From an uncultured Clostridia bacterium (GTDB lineage: Bacteria > Bacillota > Clostridia > Christensenellales > Borkfalkiaceae): DNA of 64,000 bases. Location of the stretch: contig CAKQQY010000003.1 in the NCBI GenBank assembly GCA_934271245.1, forward strand, positions 19,955 through 83,954, read 5' to 3'. The position numbers and the translations under genes were made by a program. The notes beneath the pieces are model-generated. The model made no database searches. It was not told where the DNA came from and worked only from the letters and a program-made list of their open reading frames with translations. This document shows positions 8,805 through 18,400 of the stretch, piece by piece. Each line of letters starts with the position of its first letter. Within the stretch, counting starts at the first letter, position 1.

Positions 8805-10076
8805 ATGGAGTTAACGAAAGAACAACAGGCATTGTTAGACGGTAGCCAAGGCGAAACGATGGCGAAGATAATGAAAACGCTCGTTATGTACGGCGAAACT
8901 TTCGGCGCGACGAAAATGGTGCCCGTAACTTCGGAATACGGACATATAGTAACCAGTTTCGGTATCTATATAGTAAAGGGCGTGTTCGAACTTATGGACA
9001 GGCTGATAGCCGACGGCGTGGTGTCCAAGCAGAAATTTTCCGCAGACCCAAGACCGCTCGATAAAACCGTTCCGAAGAGTTTGCTTGCCGATATAGTGTT
9101 TAAGGTAATGTATTCTCCGCAGAAAAGGTACGAAGAGCAACTTAAAAAGATAGGTCTTATTTCCGACAACGCTTTTACCTGCGCATGCTACTTCCCCGAA
9201 GTGGGCAACAGACCTAAAAAGGGCGACGTGTTGTCCTGGGCGGAATCTTCCGCGGTAAACTACGCGAACTCCGTTTTGGGCGCAAGATGTAACCGTAACA
9301 GCGGCATTATAGAAATGTTCGGTTCTATCGCGGGTTACGTTCCGTACTTCGGGCTTTTAACCGACGAAGGCAGAAAAGCCGACTGGATAGTAGAAGTAAA
9401 AACCACTTCCCGCCCCGAAGCGCAACTTCTGGGTTCGGCGGTCGGTATGAAAGTGTTGGAAGAAGTACCGTTTATCAAAGGACTTGATAAGTTTTTGGGA
9501 ACGGAACTTAACGACGACGCGACCACTTACTTAAAAGATTTCGGCGCGGCGACGGCTTCAAACGGCTCGGTAGGACTGTATCACGTGGAAAATTTAACGC
9601 CCGAAGCCAAAGAACAGGGCGAAAGCCTTATTAAAGAGAACGCGAAAGTTTACGTTATCGACGACGCGGAAATAGAAAGAATAAAACAAAGTTATCCGGT
9701 AATCTGGAAAGATAAAAACGCTAAGCCCAAACTGTGCTTTATGGGGTGTCCGCATATGACGAAAGCGCAACTTATCGACTGGACGGAAAAACTTACTTAC
9801 CGCCTTAACGAAAAGGGCAGAAAAAAGGTTGCTATAAAAACGGTGTTTACGTCTGCTCCTGCGGTAATCGAAGAGTTCAAAAAGACGGAATATTACGGAA
9901 AACTTATGAAAACGGGCGTAAAACTTTCTTATATCTGCCCGCTTATGTACATGAATAACCCTATATGCGCTAAAATGCCCGTAATAACAAATTCCAACAA
10001 GTTAAGAACGTACACTTCCGCAAGATATTATACCGACGCGGAAATATTAGAAAAAATCACGGGAGGCAAAGAATAA
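8805..10076 (+). CDS. Aconitase X large (catalytic) subunit
   Basis: The 423-residue protein matches the aconitase X catalytic domain (former DUF521): TSEYGHIVTSFG near residue 44, SWAESSAVNYANSVLGARCN near 150, a long domain ending in FMGCPHMTKAQL near 310, and SAPAVIEEF. Members are iron-sulfur dehydratases; known activities are cis-3-hydroxy-L-proline dehydratase in bacteria and phosphomevalonate dehydratase in archaea. Several cysteines that could ligate a cluster are visible (CACYF near 126, C in GARCN, C in MGCP), but I cannot say which do. Here the two halves are separate genes: the stop codon overlaps the small-subunit ATG by one base (TAATG). The ribosome site is AAAGGAG. The substrate cannot be decided from sequence. 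Confidence 0.85.
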   Translation: MELTKEQQALLDGSQGETMAKIMKTLVMYGETFGATKMVPVTSEYGHIVTSFGIYIVKGVFELMDRLIADGVVSKQKFSADPRPLDKTVPKSLLADIVFKVMYSPQKRYEEQLKKIGLISDNAFTCACYFPEVGNRPKKGDVLSWAESSAVNYANSVLGARCNRNSGIIEMFGSIAGYVPYFGLLTDEGRKADWIVEVKTTSRPEAQLLGSAVGMKVLEEVPFIKGLDKFLGTELNDDATTYLKDFGAATASNGSVGLYHVENLTPEAKEQGESLIKENAKVYVIDDAEIERIKQSYPVIWKDKNAKPKLCFMGCPHMTKAQLIDWTEKLTYRLNEKGRKKVAIKTVFTSAPAVIEEFKKTEYYGKLMKTGVKLSYICPLMYMNNPICAKMPVITNSNKLRTYTSARYYTDAEILEKITGGKE

Positions 10077-10510
10077 TGAAAACGTTTAAAGGAAGAGTGG
10101 TAGTTCCCGGAACGGCAACGTTAAAAGCGCTCGTTTCTCACGAAGGTTTCAATACTCTCGCGTCTTATAAAAACTGTAAAGAAGGCAAAAACGTCTGCAC
10201 CGACCAGAACAATAAAGATTTGTACGGAAAATCGACGGTAGGGGTTGCGTTGTGCCTTCCGCAGACGATAGGTTCCACAACCGGTGGAATGGTTTTGTTT
10301 AACTCGGCGGTAATAAAATGTAACCCGGGCGCGTTGCTGTTTTCAAACACGATAGATTCGCTTGCGGCGGCGGGAGCCATACTTGCCGACGTGTGGACGG
10401 AAAATTCTATGCCGACGATAGATAATCTTGGCAAAGAATTTCTTGATTACGTGAAAGACGGAATGACCGTAACCATAAAAGAAAACGGCGAAGTGGAAGT
10501 TTCCGAATAA
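10076..10510 (+). CDS. Aconitase X small (swivel, DUF126) subunit
   Basis: The 144-residue protein has the swivelling-domain signature of aconitase X: FKGRVVVPGTA at the start, YGKSTVGVALCLPQ, then GSTTGG around Ser67, which lies at the place of the conserved catalytic serine of the family, and PGALLFSN. It partners with the catalytic subunit encoded immediately upstream (one-base overlap, ribosome site GGGAGG inside the upstream gene). It is the last gene of the operon, followed by a terminator. Confidence 0.85.
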   Translation: MKTFKGRVVVPGTATLKALVSHEGFNTLASYKNCKEGKNVCTDQNNKDLYGKSTVGVALCLPQTIGSTTGGMVLFNSAVIKCNPGALLFSNTIDSLAAAGAILADVWTENSMPTIDNLGKEFLDYVKDGMTVTIKENGEVEVSE

Positions 10511-10526
10511 AAAAATTAAAAAACCG

Positions 10527-10560
10527 AAAAACCGTAGGCGAATCCTGCGGTTTTCTGTTT
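10527..10560 (+). terminator. Rho-independent terminator of the aconitase X operon
   Basis: Arms 10528-10538 and 10544-10554 pair over 11 bases (one G-U) around the loop CGAAT. The right arm ends in TTTT and CTGTTT follows. Confidence 0.75.
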
Positions 10561-10589
10561 CGAAAAATTAAAATCGGGTATTTTTGCGA

Positions 10590-10618
10590 TTGACATACGC
10601 AGGAAAAAATGATATTAT
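10590..10618 (+). promoter_or_regulatory. Sigma-A promoter of the small membrane protein gene
   Basis: TTGACA at 10590-10595, 17-base spacer, TATTAT at 10613-10618. Confidence 0.8.
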
Positions 10619-10649
10619 CGAAAGACCAGTAAAAGCGGGGTGTAAGGTT

Positions 10650-11096
10650 ATGAATTATGATCGTGAAAAAGTCAAAAAGAGCGTAACGTTTTACAGAATT
10701 TTATGGTGCGTGCTGACCGTGGTTTTGGCAGCGCTGACCGTTATAGGACTTCAGCGCGTAATAAATTCGGGCAATATGTTCTGGGAAATAGTTTACGTAT
10801 TCTGCCCCGTTATGGCGGCGTTTTCGTTAGCCGTCGCGATAAAATCTTTCACGATGAAATGCAAAGAATTTACCGTAAACGGTAAAGAAATTTTCGTTTA
10901 CGCGGGACTGTTGCGCCATTATCTGTTCGTGGAAGAAACGCTCGTCGACAGATTCGACAGTTTCTTTTCCATAAACGATAAATTGCTTATAGCGACGGTC
11001 GGCGAAAAAGAAATCACCGTAAAAATATCGGCTTTTAACGCTATAAAAGTTAAAGTAAGCGATAAAGTAAAGGAAGGGGATATTTTCTCCGAGTAA
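10650..11096 (+). CDS. Unknown 148-residue membrane protein with a cytoplasmic beta-rich tail
   Basis: I do not recognise the family. Residues about 11-35 and 43-64 form two membrane helices (a hydrophobic run after KKSVTFYRILW, and MFWEIVYVFCPVMAAF). The remaining ~85 residues look like beta strands (EFTVNGKEIFVYAGL, KLLIATVGEKEITVKI), reminiscent of bacterial PH-like domains that follow a helical hairpin. ATG 10650 has GGGGTGTAAGG upstream; an in-frame ATG at 10584 overlaps the promoter and is rejected. The gene has its own promoter and a terminator, so it is monocistronic. Confidence 0.7.
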   Translation: MNYDREKVKKSVTFYRILWCVLTVVLAALTVIGLQRVINSGNMFWEIVYVFCPVMAAFSLAVAIKSFTMKCKEFTVNGKEIFVYAGLLRHYLFVEETLVDRFDSFFSINDKLLIATVGEKEITVKISAFNAIKVKVSDKVKEGDIFSE

Positions 11097-11145
11097 TCAA
11101 AAAAAATATCGCAAAAGATACTATCGGTATAAGCAAAAAAAATAA

Positions 11146-11185
11146 TAACGCCGCGGCAAAAGTTTTTGCCGCGGCGTATTTTTAT
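11146..11185. terminator. Bidirectional terminator between convergent genes
   Basis: A GC-rich inverted repeat (arms 11148-11161 and 11164-11177, GCCGCGGC core) is followed by ATTTTTATT on the plus strand. The minus strand also reads T-rich sequence after the hairpin. It serves both the membrane protein gene and the lipoprotein gene. Confidence 0.8.
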
Positions 11186-11197
11186 TCCGTATGTTTT

Positions 11198-12280
11198 TTA
11201 AGCGGAAAATTCTACCGAATTCAACGTGTAAACCATCGCGCCCATGCAATAATAATTGCTCGTGTACATGGTAAGGGGAGAAACGTATTTAACGAGAAGC
11301 GATTTCATCGCGAGATTTTTCGATGCCTTGTTCTGAATATAAACGAGTTGACTTCTGCCCGAATTCATATCGTTTTTTCCGAAAGTGAAAAGGCTTGCGG
11401 AAACTTCTTCTTCGGTAATCGCCGCGCCGTTATTTGAAACGTTTTTAAGTTTAACCGTAAGTTCTTCGGTATTTTTGACGGCAATATTCGTATAATCGAC
11501 GTAAGCCACGCTTATCGTCGGAAGAACGGTAGATTTGTCTTTAACGAGAGCGCAGTTTCTTATCGCGAAAAGAAGTTCGTTGTTGTCGATAACCGTTTTG
11601 AAAGTGTAATTTCTTTCCTGCGAAGATTTGGGTTCTACCGACGGGTCTTCCGCGTAAGCGTCGTAATCGAACGTTTTTAACGTGTAGGAAGAAGAGTTGT
11701 AGAAAGTTTCCGCAACGTATTTTTGTCTGTTCGTGTCTTTCGCAATCATATACTTTTTACCGTCGGCGTTTGCGTTGTAAGTAGGAAGCATACAATCGTA
11801 TTTAGTAAGAGAATAAACAGGCGCGTAAGCCGAAGCGGAATTGCATACGTAAGATTCCGTCGTAATGGAATCGTTGAATTCCTGTTCGCCGTCTTCGGTG
11901 GTGTATACGGCGGTGATTTTAAGTTCCGAAGTGATTTTATAAACCGTGTCTATCGTGTGGGCGGTAAAAATATCGCTCTCCTTTACGTTGTCGGGCAAGT
12001 TAAAGCGTTCGATAACGGAAACGGTCGTCGTGTATTCGCCGTTTTTGTAGTTATAGAACAACCCGTCGAGCGCGCTGTCTTTCTTAAAAGAATAAGAATC
12101 GCCTTCGGTAAAGTTTTCGTCTAACGTAACTGAATATTTCAAAGTTTCGGTAACGCCCGACCTTTCAGTGTCGGAACCGAGCCACGCGGTGCCTAAAGAA
12201 AGTTCGGCAAGAGTTCCGCAACCCGTCGCCGCAAACAGAATCGTTAGGCAAAGCAACAAAGATAAAAGAGTTTTTTTCAT
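11198..12280 (-). CDS. Unknown lipoprotein, 360 residues
   Basis: The N-terminus is a lipoprotein signal: MKKTLLSLLLCLTILFAATG followed by Cys21, the predicted lipidated residue, so the protein should be anchored outside the cytoplasmic membrane. The mature part is polar and beta-rich, with alternating Thr/Ser/Tyr segments (YKITSELKITAVY, TLKTFDYDAYAED). I recognise no domain. It has its own promoter and terminator and converges on the upstream membrane protein gene. A role in envelope function is all that can be suggested. Confidence 0.75.
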   Translation of the reverse strand: MKKTLLSLLLCLTILFAATGCGTLAELSLGTAWLGSDTERSGVTETLKYSVTLDENFTEGDSYSFKKDSALDGLFYNYKNGEYTTTVSVIERFNLPDNVKESDIFTAHTIDTVYKITSELKITAVYTTEDGEQEFNDSITTESYVCNSASAYAPVYSLTKYDCMLPTYNANADGKKYMIAKDTNRQKYVAETFYNSSSYTLKTFDYDAYAEDPSVEPKSSQERNYTFKTVIDNNELLFAIRNCALVKDKSTVLPTISVAYVDYTNIAVKNTEELTVKLKNVSNNGAAITEEEVSASLFTFGKNDMNSGRSQLVYIQNKASKNLAMKSLLVKYVSPLTMYTSNYYCMGAMVYTLNSVEFSA

Positions 12281-12309
12281 TATATCTCCGAATAAGTCGT
12301 TTTTTATTT

Positions 12310-12338
12310 ATTTTAGCATAAACATTTAAATTTGTAAA
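12310..12338 (-). promoter_or_regulatory. Extended -10 promoter of the lipoprotein gene
   Basis: On the minus strand: TTTACA (12333-12338), 17-base spacer, TAAAAT (12310-12315) preceded by TGC, i.e. an extended -10 element. Confidence 0.7.
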
Positions 12339-12356
12339 ACCGTTAAAATAAAATTC

Positions 12357-12384
12357 TTTACTTTGCCGTAAAATATGCTACAAT
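12357..12384 (+). promoter_or_regulatory. addB promoter with -10 box 6 bases from the start codon
   Basis: TTTACT at 12357-12362, 16-base spacer, extended -10 TGC-TACAAT ending at 12384. The addB ATG is at 12391, so transcription should start at or next to the start codon. No Shine-Dalgarno sequence is present. Confidence 0.6.
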
Positions 12385-12390
12385 ATACCT

Positions 12391-15300
12391 ATGAAAAACA
12401 ACGCGACGCTTATCGAAACGAATAATTATTACGGAATTTTCTCCGCCCTTATTAAAGCGCTTGACGGCAAAACCACGGGGTTAAAGGGGAAAAACCTTAT
12501 ATTTTGCGAAGAAAAAATTTCTTTAATGGCGGAATCGGCTATATGCTCGGCGTACTCCGGCAGTTTTAATACCGACGTGTATTCTTTCGGTAATTATTTG
12601 CGTAAAAACAAAAAAATCGAAAACGTTTTAGGTAAAGAAGGCGCGGTTATGGCGGTAAGAAAGGTTCTTAACGCCGTTCCGCTTAACTGTTTTAACAAAA
12701 GCAGAGTAAACCTTTCGCGCGCCCTTTACGAACTCATCATACAATTAAAAAGCGCCAAAGTTTCCCCCGAAGACGTTTTCGCCGCGATAGGCGGAACGGA
12801 CGGGCTTTTAAAAAACAAAATAACCGACGTGTACTCCGTTTATTCGGAATACGAAAAATTTCTGAAAAATAACGGTCTTGAAGACCAGAGTTCCGTTTTA
12901 TCGTATCTTCCCGATATTATAGAGAACGATAAAGACGTAGAAAACACCGACGTGGTTCTGCTCGGGTTCACGTCCTGGACGGCGCAGGCGAGAGCGGCTG
13001 TGGAAACGATAATAAAAAAAGCGAAGTCGGTAACGGCGATAACCGTCGGCGGCGAAAACGGTTTTTTGTACGTCAACGAAGTTACCGAAGCGTTCGCCCG
13101 CCTGTGCAGAAAACAAGGCGTTTCCGTTTCGTACGAAAAAATCACCGACTACGCTAACGAAGAAAGCGAAATCATCAACCGTAACCTGTTTAATCCCGCG
13201 GCGTATAAAAGAGAACCGAAAGAAACGGACAAAATTTTCGTTACGGCGTATTCCGACGAATACGAAGAGATAAAAACCGTCGCGGAAACGATAAAAAAAG
13301 CCGTGACCGAAAAAAGGTGCAGATATTCCGACGTAAACGTGGTTATAGACAAAAGTTATGCCGACGCGCTCAAAGAATATTTTTCGCTGCTTGAAATACC
13401 GTTTTTCTTAGACGAAAAGAAGAAAGCCGATAATCATCCGCTGGTAAAACTTATAGTTTCTTACGCCGATATATTTAAAAGCGGTTTCGAAAGGGAAAAG
13501 GTCTTGTCGTTTATAAAAAATCCGTTGTTTTCGGAAGACAAAAACGCCAACGACCTTTTCGATAATTTCGTTACCGAAAACAATATAAACTACGAAAAAA
13601 TAAAACTGCCTTTCGAAGGGGATAAAGAGTTAATATCTTTAATAGAACCCATTCGCAAAAACTTCTGCGAAGTAACGGAAAAATTCGACGTCAACGGGCT
13701 TTTGGAAAAATTAAACGCCGAAGAAAAAATAAAGAATTTCTCGGTGTTTCTGGCGGAAAGCGGTCAGGCGGAAGAAAAGGGGTTAAACGACCAATCTTAC
13801 GACGCGGTAATTTCGCTGCTTAATCAGATGGAAATGATACTCGGCAAAAACGCGCTCGCTCCGTCGGAGTTTAAAACGGTGTTTTTAACGGGCGTTTCGG
13901 CAATGGAACTTTCCCTTATCCCGCAGTACCGCGACGCCGTTTTCGTGGGGGACTTTAAGGAAACCGCGCTCGTTTCTTCCGATTACCTTTTCGTTACGGG
14001 ATTAAACGAAACGCGACCCGTCGCCGGCGACGACGTGGCTATTTTGTCAGATTCGGATATAGACAGACTGGAAAAATTAAAACTGCTCGTAGAACCGAAA
14101 ATCAAAGCGGTGAACGACAGAGCGAGAGAGCAGGCGGGGCTTGCCGTCACGGCGTTTAAAAAAGGTTTGTTTTTATCTTACGGTTTAAACGGAAGCAACG
14201 GAGATAAACACGAAGAAAGCGAAATAATAACTTACGTTAAAAAACTTTTTAACTGCAAAAAATTGAATTTTTCTTCCGATTATTTAACGGAAAAACAAGG
14301 AATCCGTAACTTTGCCAAAGCGTGCGGAGATTTTGCCGCGGGCAGAATAAACGATTTTACCGCGCCGTCGTCTTTTTACGCGGCGGCGGATAAAACTCGG
14401 CTTAACGGAATATTGAACGCTTCTAATAAAGAAATAAAACTGCGGCTCGAAAATCGCTCGGCGGTGGGCGAAATAACTTCGCCGACGGCGATAGAAGATT
14501 ATTATTCGTGTCCGTTAAAGGCGTTTTTAACCCGTACCCTTAAAATAAAAGAAAAAGAAGTCGGCGAAGTAAGTCCGCTTTCCGTCGGTAACTTTATGCA
14601 CGACGTTTTCGAAAGGTACGTTAAAAATATAGATAAAGTAAACGACGAAGAAACTTCCGCCGCGCTCGTAAGAGAAATAGCGGAAAAACTTTTCCTTTCG
14701 GAAAAATATTCGAGATACTTAAAAGATGAAAGCGCGAAAGCCGTAATCGACCGCCTTATCGAAGAAGCGACCGATTACTGCTATAAAACTTATGAACAAT
14801 TAACCCGTTCTAAGTTTAAGCCCGCCGAAACGGAAGTGAAATTCGGCGACGGCGAAAAATACCCGGCGGTGTCCCTTTTAGGCGGAAAAATAAAACTTCG
14901 CGGAAAGATAGACAGAATCGACGAATACGACAAATATTACAGAGTAATAGACTATAAAACGGGCGCGGCTACGGCAAGCGAGAAGTATCTGTTTACGGGG
15001 CTTAAACTGCAACTCTACCTTTACGCTTCGGTAATAAAAGATAAACAACTCGCCGGGGTTTACTATCTGCCCGTGTCCGGCGGATACAAAAAAGGCGGCG
15101 ATAAAGAACCGCCCATGACGGTAGGTAAATCGCTTAACGATAAAGAAGTGCTTTTCGCGCAGGACGAAAATTTAAAAGAGAACGGCGTTTCCGAGTTTTT
15201 AGAAACCAGAATCGAACAACTTAAAAAGGGCGAAAAGATAAGTAAAGCGACGGACGGCGAAATTTTGCGCGCCTTTACCGAGTACGCTCTTAAAATGTGC

Positions 15301-15486
15301 GAAAACGCCGCAATGCAGATGGAAGAAGGAGTAATCGTTCCGTCGCCGTTTGAAGACGCCTGCAAATATTGCGGATATAAAGGGATTTGCGATTTTTCTG
15401 CTGTTACGCCGAGAGAAACGGGAAAGATAGACGAAGAAACGGTCGCCCTTGCGGTTAAAGAAGGAGAAGAGAATGCCGAATCTTAA
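12391..15486 (+). CDS. addB: ATP-dependent helicase/nuclease subunit AddB
   Basis: The 1031-residue protein is the AddB partner of the AddAB double-strand-break processing complex, which resects DNA ends and loads RecA at Chi-like sites. The C-terminal RecB-type nuclease is visible as LRGKIDRIDEYDKYYRVIDYKTG (catalytic Asp ... Asp-Tyr-Lys). The four cysteines of the AddB iron-sulfur cluster are present: C707 in YYSCPLKAF and C991, C994, C1000 in CKYCGYKGIC. The N-terminal helicase-like region lacks an obvious Walker A, as is common in AddB proteins. The gene overlaps addA by 14 bases. Its ATG sits 6 bases after the -10 box with no ribosome binding site, so the mRNA appears leaderless. Confidence 0.93.
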   Translation: MKNNATLIETNNYYGIFSALIKALDGKTTGLKGKNLIFCEEKISLMAESAICSAYSGSFNTDVYSFGNYLRKNKKIENVLGKEGAVMAVRKVLNAVPLNCFNKSRVNLSRALYELIIQLKSAKVSPEDVFAAIGGTDGLLKNKITDVYSVYSEYEKFLKNNGLEDQSSVLSYLPDIIENDKDVENTDVVLLGFTSWTAQARAAVETIIKKAKSVTAITVGGENGFLYVNEVTEAFARLCRKQGVSVSYEKITDYANEESEIINRNLFNPAAYKREPKETDKIFVTAYSDEYEEIKTVAETIKKAVTEKRCRYSDVNVVIDKSYADALKEYFSLLEIPFFLDEKKKADNHPLVKLIVSYADIFKSGFEREKVLSFIKNPLFSEDKNANDLFDNFVTENNINYEKIKLPFEGDKELISLIEPIRKNFCEVTEKFDVNGLLEKLNAEEKIKNFSVFLAESGQAEEKGLNDQSYDAVISLLNQMEMILGKNALAPSEFKTVFLTGVSAMELSLIPQYRDAVFVGDFKETALVSSDYLFVTGLNETRPVAGDDVAILSDSDIDRLEKLKLLVEPKIKAVNDRAREQAGLAVTAFKKGLFLSYGLNGSNGDKHEESEIITYVKKLFNCKKLNFSSDYLTEKQGIRNFAKACGDFAAGRINDFTAPSSFYAAADKTRLNGILNASNKEIKLRLENRSAVGEITSPTAIEDYYSCPLKAFLTRTLKIKEKEVGEVSPLSVGNFMHDVFERYVKNIDKVNDEETSAALVREIAEKLFLSEKYSRYLKDESAKAVIDRLIEEATDYCYKTYEQLTRSKFKPAETEVKFGDGEKYPAVSLLGGKIKLRGKIDRIDEYDKYYRVIDYKTGAATASEKYLFTGLKLQLYLYASVIKDKQLAGVYYLPVSGGYKKGGDKEPPMTVGKSLNDKEVLFAQDENLKENGVSEFLETRIEQLKKGEKISKATDGEILRAFTEYALKMCENAAMQMEEGVIVPSPFEDACKYCGYKGICDFSAVTPRETGKIDEETVALAVKEGEENAES

Positions 15487-18400
15487 AGAAGAACAAAAGA
15501 AAGCCGTTTATCACGAAACGGGCGATTTGCTCGTGTCGGCTTCCGCCGGCAGCGGAAAAACTTTCGTAATGATTTCCCGGATAATAAGGCTCATCTCCGA
15601 AAAGAAAGCGGGCGTAAAAGACGTTTTGTGCGTTACTTTTACCGAAGCGTCCGCCGCGGACATGAAAAACAAACTCAAAAAAGCGATTATAGAAAAGATA
15701 AACGAAACGGGCGACGAATTTTTGATTTCGCAGTTAAAAGAGATTCCGACTGCGGATATATCCACGCTGCATTCTTTTTGCATGCGCCTTATAAAAACTT
15801 ATTTTTACGTCGCGGGGGTATCGCCCGACTTCGAAATAGCCGACGAAAACTACGCCGTAGAACTTAAAGGCAAAGCGTTGCAGAAACTTTTCCGTAAACT
15901 CTATTCGGCGGAAGGTATACCCGAACTGCCGTTATCGCGTAAAATCGCCGAAAGATACGCCGTAAAACGCAAGGACGGCGAACTTAAAAAGTATATTTTA
16001 AGTTTATACGACTACGCTTCGTCGGAAGCCGACCCCGAAGAATTCTTAAAAAAGTCGTTGCAATATTATGCGGACGAAAACTTCGACGACCTGCTAAAAG
16101 ATTATAAGTCGAGAATAGATAAAGAACTCATAAAATACTCGGCGAGATTCGTCGCGTATTCCGCCGTTATGAAAGAACGGGGGCTTGCCGTGGTTTCGGA
16201 AGCGGACGAAATAACCGACGACTTGGAAAAGTTGGTTAATAACCCCGATATTTACGCTATAAAAAACTTTGCCGACTATAAAAAAAGTCTGCGTTTCGGC
16301 AGAAACCTGTCCGAAGAAGACGAAAAATTAAAAAAGCAGGCGCAGGCGACCCTTAAAAAACTGAAAGCGTTTTTCGTTAAAGTAAACGCTTCTTTAACCG
16401 ATTACCGGACGGATAAAGCGAGAAATTCCGACCTTTATTCTTCCACCGAAACGGTTTGCGGACTGGTTAAAATGTTCGGAGAATATTATTCGGAACTTAA
16501 AAAAGACGAAAATCTTCTCGATTTTAACGACCTTGAAAAATACGCCACCGAAATTCTTTCCGATAAAGACGTAAACGAAGCCGTTTCGGAAAAGTATAAG
16601 TACGTTTTCGTGGACGAATATCAGGATATAAACGGCGTTCAGGAAAAAATAATATCCCTTATCGCCCGCGATAATTTGTTTATGGTAGGCGACGTAAAAC
16701 AGAGCATTTACGGATTCCGCGGCTGTAAATCGGACTTTTTCAGTCAAAAATACGAAAAAATGAGCAAAACGGACAACACCGTTTTGTTAAATCACAACTT
16801 CCGCTCGGCGAAAAACGTTATAAATATGGTAAATTCGGTATTTTCTTTTTCGATGACGGAAAGGGATTTCGGCGTGAACTATAAAGATAACTCCATGCTC
16901 GTTTCGGGCGGAGTGTATCCCGAAGAGTACGAGGGCCGCGCCGACGTAACCGTTATAAACAAAATAAAATCGGAAATAAAGGAAAAGGAAGTTCCGAGAA
17001 TTTACGATATATTAAAGGAAGCGAAAGAAGAAAAAACCGAGCGTTCGGCAACCGCAATCCTTATCACCGATATAATAAACAAAGAAATATTCAATACCTA
17101 TTACGACATATCCGAGCGCAAAGAAAAAAGGATAAAGTATGGCGATATAGCGATTTTAGTCAGAAGTAAAGCGGGCGTGGGGTACGAAAGGCTTATTAAA
17201 ACGCTTAAAGCCAACGGCATACCCGTTTCTTCCGCCGATTCCGAAAGCGTCGTAGATTATCCCGAAACGCAACTGCTTATAAACTATCTCGAACTTATAG
17301 ACAATTCCGTGCAGGACGTTCCGCTCGCCACCTTGTTATTAAGTCCGTATTTTTCTTTTACCGAAGAAGATTTGTGCGATATTTGCGCTTTTTACCGCGA
17401 AAACGCCAAAAACCCCGACTGGACTTTTAAGGACGCTTTTACTTATTACGCGGAAAAGGGCGACGGCGAACTGAAAGAAAAAATAAAAAACTTCGACGAT
17501 TATATTTTAAAAGCGAGAAAACTTGCCGATTTTACTTCCGCGACCGACGTTTTAGAAAAGTTTATAGCGGATAAGTCGGTAAAAGCGGCGGTTTTGGCGG
17601 GTAAAGACGGCGAAAGGGGATTAAACAGAATAAAAGCGTTATTGTCCTTTTCGAAGTCGTCGGACAGAAAACTTTCGGTCGGCGAATTGCTAAGAAAAAT
17701 AAAGAATAATCCCGACGGTTTAACGAGTTCCGAAACGAGCGGCGAAGACTGCGTGAACGTTATGACGATACATTCGTCGAAGGGGCTCGAATACCCCGTC
17801 GTAATCGTGTGCGGACTGGAAAAGGCCATGAACACGCGCGACGAGTCGGAAGAAATAATGAAAGACAGAAACTACGGCGTGGCGTTGAAATTTTTCGACG
17901 ACGAGAATAAACTTAAATACGAAACGGTTTTACGCGGACTGTTGAAACTTAAAATGAAAGACGACAGAGTAAAAGAAGAGTTAAGGCTCTTTTACGTCGC
18001 TTTGACCCGCGCGAAATACGCTCTTCACCTGACGTTGGTTTCCGATGACGACGACAGGTCGGACGGGTTTTACGGCGCGGACAGTTTTATCGATTACGTT
18101 CCGAGAAACATTCCCGTAACGAGATTTGACGAAGACGATTTTACCGCGCTCGAGTTGAAAGAAGGGGTAAGAAAAGTTTTAATCGGCAAAACCGACGCTT
18201 CCGTCGAAAACAGAATAAGAAAAAATCTTTCTTTCGAGTATCCGTTTATGGCGGACACCGTGCTTCCGATGAAAGTTTCCGTCACTCAGGCGAACGAAGT
18301 CCGCGAAGAAGACGAGAAAAAAGTTTACGTCATCTCTGACGAAGATACTTCCGCCGAAAAGGGTACCATAGCGCATAAATTCATGCAGTTTTTAAACTTC

